Below the pieces are notes generated by a model that saw only the letters and a program-made list of their open reading frames with translations, did not search any database and was not told the DNA's origin. Source: DASPKT01 sp035627915 (GTDB lineage Bacteria; Pseudomonadota; Alphaproteobacteria; Azospirillales; Azospirillaceae). Taken from it: 16,803 nucleotides of DNA. The stretch is taken from positions 1 through 16,803 of the forward strand of contig DASPKT010000398.1 of NCBI GenBank assembly GCA_035627915.1. Reading direction: 5' to 3'. Shown piece by piece: positions 13,925-16,803 of the stretch. Numbering within the stretch: position 1 is the stretch's first letter; the number at the start of each line of letters is the position of its first letter. The position numbers and the translations under genes were made by a program.

Positions 13925-14914
13925 TCAGAGCCAGGCGGCCAGCAGCGCCGCGGCGGCCACCAGGCCGACCGCCAGCACGCAGGCGACGGCGAACAGCGCC
14001 ATGGCGGGACGGAGGTCCTTCGGCAGGGCGCGGGCGCGGCCGGCGCCCAGCCAGGGCTCCCTGACCACCATCTCGCCCTCGCGCCGGGGGCCCGCCAGCG
14101 AGAGGTCCAGCGCGCCGGCCATCGCCGCCAGCGGCCAGCCGGTGTTGCGCGCGGGGTGGCGGCCCGCCTCCCGTGCGGCGGTGGCGAGCGCGCGGCCGGC
14201 ATGGGCGCGGGGCACGAACAGGCTGGCGGCGGCGATCAGCAGGGCGGTCAGGCGGGCCGGCAGCCAGTTCATCGCGTCGTCGGCCAGGGCCGCGGCGCGG
14301 CCGAAGCGGGCATGGCGGGGCCCGGCATGGCCGATGACGCCGTCGAGCGCGTCCACCGTCGTCCACAGCAGGATGCCGGGCAGCCCGGCCAGCGCGTACC
14401 AGAACAGCGGCGCCACCACCCGCTGGTCCAGCGCCTTGGCCGCCGCCTCCACCGCCGCCCTGACCACCCCGTGCAGGTCCAGGCTCCACACCTGCCGCCG
14501 GGTCATCGGCGCCACCGCCTCCCGCCCGGCCTCGACGCCGGCGGAGGCGGCGTCCAGCACCGCCTGCATCCGGGCGTAGGGCCAGCGCACGCCGATGCAG
14601 CGCACCACCAGCGCCAGCTCCAGCAGCCAGCCCAGCGGCAGGCCGCGCCCTGCCAGCGCGGCGGCGAGGCCGAGGGCGACCGCGGCCCCGGCCATGGCGA
14701 GCGTCACCAGCGTGCCGCGGGCGGCGCGCACGGCGTCGCTGCGGTCGATGCGGTTGAGGCGCCGGTCGAACCAGGCCGCCGCGCGGGCGGCGCCCCGCCC
14801 GGGGGAGGGGACCAGCCGGTCGAACCAGCCGCGGTCGCCCAGCGCCGCGTCCACCGCCACCGCCAGCAGCACCACCAGCAGCGCGTCCGGCCCGCCGGTC
14901 AGGGGCAGGAACAT
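13925..14914 (-). CDS. Divergent CobD/CbiB-like membrane protein
   Basis: The 329-aa protein aligns by eye with the adenosylcobinamide-phosphate synthase family (CobD/CbiB), which attaches the aminopropanol arm in cobalamin synthesis. Matches include the N-terminal LLAVAVDAALGD, a RRLNR segment, REAVA (131-135), VVAPLFWYALAGLPG (166-180), the DALDGVIGH element (188-196), ARLTALLIAAA (220-230) and HPARNTGWPLAAMAGAL (253-269). However, the segment before VVAPLFWY reads AAVEAAAKALDQR (154-165), where the family normally has an invariant ESLAEN-S-DG motif, and the preceding GRD is absent too. Hydrophobic helices occur near 10-25, 68-88, 95-107, 168-185, 220-233 and 307-327. No other cobalamin gene is nearby. 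It may be a paralogue with another role, so I give no symbol. GGGGGAGGA precedes ATG 14914. Confidence 0.75.
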   Translation of the reverse strand: MFLPLTGGPDALLVVLLAVAVDAALGDRGWFDRLVPSPGRGAARAAAWFDRRLNRIDRSDAVRAARGTLVTLAMAGAAVALGLAAALAGRGLPLGWLLELALVVRCIGVRWPYARMQAVLDAASAGVEAGREAVAPMTRRQVWSLDLHGVVRAAVEAAAKALDQRVVAPLFWYALAGLPGILLWTTVDALDGVIGHAGPRHARFGRAAALADDAMNWLPARLTALLIAAASLFVPRAHAGRALATAAREAGRHPARNTGWPLAAMAGALDLSLAGPRREGEMVVREPWLGAGRARALPKDLRPAMALFAVACVLAVGLVAAAALLAAWL

Positions 14915-14948
14915 GGGGTCCTCCCCCGGTCCATCGGCGCCGGCCCGC

Positions 14949-16352
14949 TCATGCGGTGCCGGGGGCCCCCGGCGGCAGCGGGGGCGCGAAGGGGACGATG
15001 GTGGGCAGCGCCGTCGCCGCCGCGACGGGGCCCAGCGGCTGGGCGCCGGTCAGGCCGGGGACGGGGGTGCCGGGGGTGCGCCACTCCAGCGCGTCGAAGG
15101 TGCCGCAATGGCCGCAGACCGCGCTCCAGGCCGTGGCGGGGCCGCCGCAGCCGGCACAGACCCAGGTGGCGTCCGCGTCCGCCCCCGGCACCTTCGCCAG
15201 CCACTGGCGCACGCCCGGCCCGTCGCCGTGCTCCGCCTCCTCCAGCTCGGCCATCAGCAGGTAGACCCGCGCGGTCGGGGCCGCCTTGCGCACCCGCTCC
15301 AGGTGCGTGCGCGCCTGGCCCCAGAGCCGGGCGCGGATGGCGGCGCGGGCCAGCGCCAGGTGCCCCTCCTGCGCCTCGGGGTCGATGGCGACCAGCGCCT
15401 CGTACCGCTTCACCAGGGCCAGCGGGTCGGCCCCCTCCTCGATCTCGCCCCAGGCGTCGGCCAGGTCGGGGTGCGGGCCGGCGCGCCAGGCCTGCTCCAG
15501 CGCCTTGCGGGCGGCCTTCACGTTGCCGGCGCGCGCCTTGTGGCGGGCCAGCTCCACCGCCGCCGGCACGGAGGAGGGGGTGAGGTCGTGCGCCTTCTGC
15601 GCCGCCGCCACCGCCTCGTCCAGCCGGCCGGCCGCACCGGCGGCGCGGGCGCGCTCCGCCAGCAGGGCCGTGCGCTGGTGCTTCGCCCGCTCCGGCGGCA
15701 GGGCCTTGGCGCGCTGGGCGCGGTCCAGCGCCTCCTCCGCCGCGGTCCAGTCGCCGCGGCGCGCCTCCAGCTCCACCAGGGTCAGCAGCGGCCACTCGGC
15801 CTTCGGCTCCAACGCCTGGGCGCGGCGGGCGAGTTCCAGCGCGCGAGCCCGGTCGCCCCGGCGCAGCGCCTGGGTCAAGAGGCCGCGCAGGCCCAGGAAC
15901 TCCGTCTCCGGCCGCTGCAGCATCGCCTCGAAATACTTCGCCGCCGCCTGCTCGTCCCCGTTCAGCTGGGCGGCCTGGGCGGACAGCAGCAGGGTCAGCG
16001 GCGGCTCGTCCAGCAGGGAGGAGGCCTTGGCGGCGCAGCGCTCGGCCGTGCGGGCGTCGCCGGCGGCGACCGCCACCATGCCCTGGGTCAGCGCCCGGTA
16101 GCCGCGCACCCGCCGGCTCTCCCCGCGGATGCGGCCGATGGCGCGGGGGCTGCGCAGCAGGGCCCGCCACAGCAGGTACAGCCAGGACGCCGCCACCAGC
16201 GCCACGACCAGGGCCAGCGCCGCGATGCCGACCGAGGTCTCCACCGCATAGCCCTGCCACTCCACCGCCACGGTGCCCGGCCGGTTTGCCAGCCAGACGG
16301 CGGCCGCGACCAGCAGCCCCAGCTTCAGGAAATAGAGCAGCGCGCGCTTCAT
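14949..16352 (-). CDS. HemY N-terminal-domain TPR membrane protein with C-terminal zinc ribbon
   Basis: This 467-aa protein has two N-terminal membrane helices (about 8-22 and 41-62) and the HemY_N region. Tetratricopeptide-like helical repeats follow across about 80-390 (GDARTAERCAAKA, GDEQAAAKYFEAML, GRLDEAVAAAQKAHDL and others). The C-terminus has a zinc-ribbon pair, C399/C402 (CAGC) and C413/C416 (CGHC), followed by a Pro-rich tail. Despite its name, HemY of this type is not protoporphyrinogen oxidase; its role near heme genes is unclear. Two helices with both ends on the same side would put the TPR and zinc ribbon in the cytoplasm (inference). Its start overlaps the stop of the mitofilin-like gene (ATGA), and it ends 34 bases before the CobD/CbiB-like gene. 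Enterobacterial HemY lacks this zinc ribbon, as far as I recall. Confidence 0.88.
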   Translation of the reverse strand: MKRALLYFLKLGLLVAAAVWLANRPGTVAVEWQGYAVETSVGIAALALVVALVAASWLYLLWRALLRSPRAIGRIRGESRRVRGYRALTQGMVAVAAGDARTAERCAAKASSLLDEPPLTLLLSAQAAQLNGDEQAAAKYFEAMLQRPETEFLGLRGLLTQALRRGDRARALELARRAQALEPKAEWPLLTLVELEARRGDWTAAEEALDRAQRAKALPPERAKHQRTALLAERARAAGAAGRLDEAVAAAQKAHDLTPSSVPAAVELARHKARAGNVKAARKALEQAWRAGPHPDLADAWGEIEEGADPLALVKRYEALVAIDPEAQEGHLALARAAIRARLWGQARTHLERVRKAAPTARVYLLMAELEEAEHGDGPGVRQWLAKVPGADADATWVCAGCGGPATAWSAVCGHCGTFDALEWRTPGTPVPGLTGAQPLGPVAAATALPTIVPFAPPLPPGAPGTA

Positions 16353-16803
16353 GGCGTGCCCTCCGCGGCGCCGCCGGCCAGCATCGCCACGGCGCGCTGC
16401 GCCAGGGCCGCCGCCGCCGTCTCCGCCGCCACCCGGGCCCTGGCCTCGGCCAGCCAGGGGGCGGCGACCTCGGCCGCCGGACCCTCCAGCGCCTCGAGCT
16501 CGGACGCCGCCAGCTTCAGGTCGCCGTGCTCCAGCGCGTTCTGGGCGCGGGCGACGATGGCGTCGGTGCCGCTGCCCGCCACCTCGCCGGAACTCCGGCG
16601 CACGGTGACGAGGGAGGCGATGCGGCCCAGCGCCTGCTCGCCCCAGCTGGCGTCGGTGCGCTGCCGGTCGGCGCGCAGGATCTCGCCTGCCAGCCGGTCG
16701 AACCGCTCCTTAAGGGCCACCGCGGGGGTCAGCCCCTCCGCGGCGCGCGGTTCCAGCGCCGCCAGGGCCTCGGCGAACTCCGGGTCCTCCGCCGCCAGCG
16801 CCC
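16349..16803 (-). CDS. Mitofilin/Mic60-like inner membrane protein (COG4223), 5' end outside the window
   Basis: The frame is open to the window edge; the start seen at GTG 16720 is internal, because conserved-looking sequence continues upstream (ALAAEDPEFAEALAALEPRA...). The visible 151 residues are the C-terminal mitofilin signature domain: FDRLAGEILRADRQ, then ASWGEQALGRIASLVTVRR, AIVARAQNALEHGDLKLAASELEALEG and AAPWLAEARARVAAETAA. This gene typically follows hemC/hemD and precedes hemY in alphaproteobacteria. Mic60 homologues shape cristae or intracytoplasmic membranes and contact the outer membrane; the amphipathic helix pair near the mitofilin core is the membrane-binding part. The N-terminal membrane anchor and coiled coil are not in view. 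The overlap with HemY (ATGA) shows that the two are coupled. Confidence 0.85.
   Translation of the reverse strand, partial: ALAAEDPEFAEALAALEPRAAEGLTPAVALKERFDRLAGEILRADRQRTDASWGEQALGRIASLVTVRRSSGEVAGSGTDAIVARAQNALEHGDLKLAASELEALEGPAAEVAAPWLAEARARVAAETAAAALAQRAVAMLAGGAAEGTP

Overview
The window looks like chromosomal DNA of a high-GC alphaproteobacterium. The clues are strong G/C third-position bias, a Mic60/mitofilin-type gene next to a HemY-type gene, an FDH3-like membrane formate dehydrogenase with a TorD-family chaperone, and an Anbu (proteasome-like) operon. Rhodospirillales/Azospirillaceae is my best guess, but this is inference and no marker gene fixes it.

Layout. (1) Positions 1-141: the 3' end of a GreA/GreB-type transcript cleavage factor. 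(2) Positions 152-1923: a visibly AT-richer two-gene cassette on the minus strand. It encodes an unrecognised 211-aa protein followed by an Xre-HTH/ImmA-IrrE metallopeptidase fusion. Its promoter is buried in a 42-bp imperfect palindrome. (3) Positions 1975-5975: a complete four-gene Anbu operon on the minus strand, in the order circularly permuted ATP-grasp, alpha-E (DUF403), transglutaminase-like protease, proteasome-type peptidase. (4) Positions 6193-7118: a divergent Sfp-type phosphopantetheinyl transferase, stop-start coupled to a 54-aa membrane peptide. (5) Positions 7125-7610: a RelE/ParE toxin-antitoxin pair. (6) Positions 7643-13231: a formate dehydrogenase operon on the minus strand, in the order TorD-type chaperone, small Tat-signal protein, alpha (Cys-type, Tat), beta (four [4Fe-4S]), gamma (cytochrome b). 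(7) Positions 13408-13908: a small secreted Pro/Gln-rich protein. (8) Positions 13925-16803: on the minus strand, a mitofilin-like protein (5' end outside the window), HemY-like TPR protein with a C-terminal zinc ribbon, and a divergent CobD/CbiB-like membrane protein.

How the genes work together. The formate dehydrogenase genes form one maturation-plus-enzyme unit. The chaperone handles the Tat-exported alpha subunit, and electrons pass from Mo/W-bis-MGD through the Fe-S clusters of beta to the b hemes of gamma and on to quinone. The Anbu operon is a known co-occurring set thought to make and/or degrade an unidentified peptide or protein tag. The AT-rich cassette is the best candidate for something undescribed: a self-contained module with its own dyad-centred operator, lying between two high-GC housekeeping loci. 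No gap between called genes exceeds about 220 bases. I saw no tRNA, rRNA, CRISPR array, insertion sequence or replication origin.
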